Assembly (NCBI GenBank): GCA_036555325.1
Contig: DATBLQ010000067.1
Location: 1-7,556, forward strand
Length of the DNA: 7,556 nucleotides
DNA from: DATBLQ01 sp036555325
Lineage (GTDB): Bacteria; Pseudomonadota; Alphaproteobacteria; Rhizobiales; Aestuariivirgaceae
Direction of reading: 5' to 3'
The notes beneath the pieces were generated by a model. The model had not been told where the DNA came from and searched no databases. It saw nothing but the letters and a program-made list of their open reading frames with translations. Position numbers and translations under genes: made by a program. The number at the start of each line of letters is the position of its first letter. Positions within the stretch are counted from its first letter, which is position 1. Positions 7,392-7,556 of the stretch are shown here, piece by piece.

Positions 7392-7428
7392 TGCGACCGG
7401 TCTGCTTCTGGTCGTAACGCGCTCGCGT
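7392..7428. terminator. Weak hairpin pair in the convergent spacer, possible bidirectional terminator
   Basis: TGCGACC (7392-7398) pairs with GGTCGTA (7410-7416) as a 7-bp stem with one G-U pair and an 11-base loop. A second small inverted repeat, ACGC/GCGT around a GCTC loop, follows at 7417-7428. They sit between the convergent ptsN-like and usp genes, where a terminator is expected. No T-run follows on either strand, so this is position-supported only. Confidence 0.3.
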
Positions 7429-7440
7429 ATCATCATAACG

Positions 7441-7556
7441 TCAATGCGACATCAGTAGCGGAACGCTCATGGTCGACAGTGCAGTTCTCGTGGCCCCTCC
7501 CAGCACATATTCGCGGAGGCGCGAATGACCGTAGGCACCCATGACGACCATTCCGG
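7441..7556 (-). CDS. Universal stress protein (UspA family), C-terminal fragment cut by window edge
   Basis: Reading the - strand from the right edge gives 37 residues ending at a TGA (complement of 7441-7443). They include MVVMGAYGHSRLREYVLGG, the classic C-terminal Usp ATP-binding signature of the G-2X-G-9X-G-(S/T) kind (here the last position is Ala-Thr after GG), followed by a terminal strand ending SVPLLMSH. Family members bind ATP or sense stress in the cytoplasm; the exact role here cannot be told. The gene converges on the kdp-ptsN operon and leaves a 56-bp spacer. It is too short in this window to tell a one-domain from a tandem two-domain Usp. The assignment rests on the motif only, but that motif is highly characteristic. 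Confidence 0.88.
   Translation of the reverse strand, partial: GMVVMGAYGHSRLREYVLGGATRTALSTMSVPLLMSH

Noticed and set aside
7395..7402. Palindrome GACCGGTC as an operator
   Set aside because: It is 8 bases long, lies between converging 3' ends and is part of the terminator-like hairpin; no promoter is expected there.

Overview
The window carries the distal part of a high-affinity potassium uptake locus, kdpABCDE, on the + strand. A PTS EIIA (PtsN-like) gene follows immediately, and the 3' end of a convergent universal-stress-protein (Usp) gene lies on the - strand at the right edge. The moderately high G+C, the protein flavour (KdpD N-terminus with RPSPEALLEAAR before the Walker A loop, KdpC and KdpE sequences) and the PtsN-like partner suggest a proteobacterium. 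It is most likely an alphaproteobacterium of the rhizobial/Hyphomicrobiales type; this is inferred from recalled family resemblance, not from a search.

Layout: 1-706 is the C-terminal ~40% of kdpA (K+ channel-like subunit). 726-2828 is kdpB (P-type ATPase subunit, 700 aa). 2839-3411 is kdpC (190 aa). 3412-3518 is a 107-bp gap that holds a tiny in-frame leader ORF and competing inverted repeats. 3519-6239 is kdpD (906-aa sensor kinase). 6236-6931 is kdpE (231-aa response regulator, ATGA overlap with kdpD). 6935-7384 is a PtsN/EIIA-Ntr-like protein (149 aa, 3-bp gap after kdpE). 7385-7440 is a short convergent spacer with a possible hairpin. 7441-7556 (- strand) is the last 37 residues of a Usp-family protein. 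No stretch of more than about 110 bp lacks a gene.

Working together: KdpA, KdpB and KdpC form the ATP-driven K+ importer at the inner membrane. KdpD senses K+ limitation or ionic stress and phosphorylates KdpE, which activates kdp transcription. The promoter would lie upstream of kdpA, outside the window. In E. coli the dephosphorylated EIIA-Ntr binds and stimulates KdpD, so a ptsN-like gene placed directly behind kdpE is a plausible dedicated modulator.

All catalytic and phosphoacceptor residues that I checked are intact. I see no mobile element, CRISPR array, RNA gene or broken gene. Nothing here looks like a wholly new system. The points most worth a second look are the kdp-linked EIIA gene and the unusual kdpD translation-initiation region.
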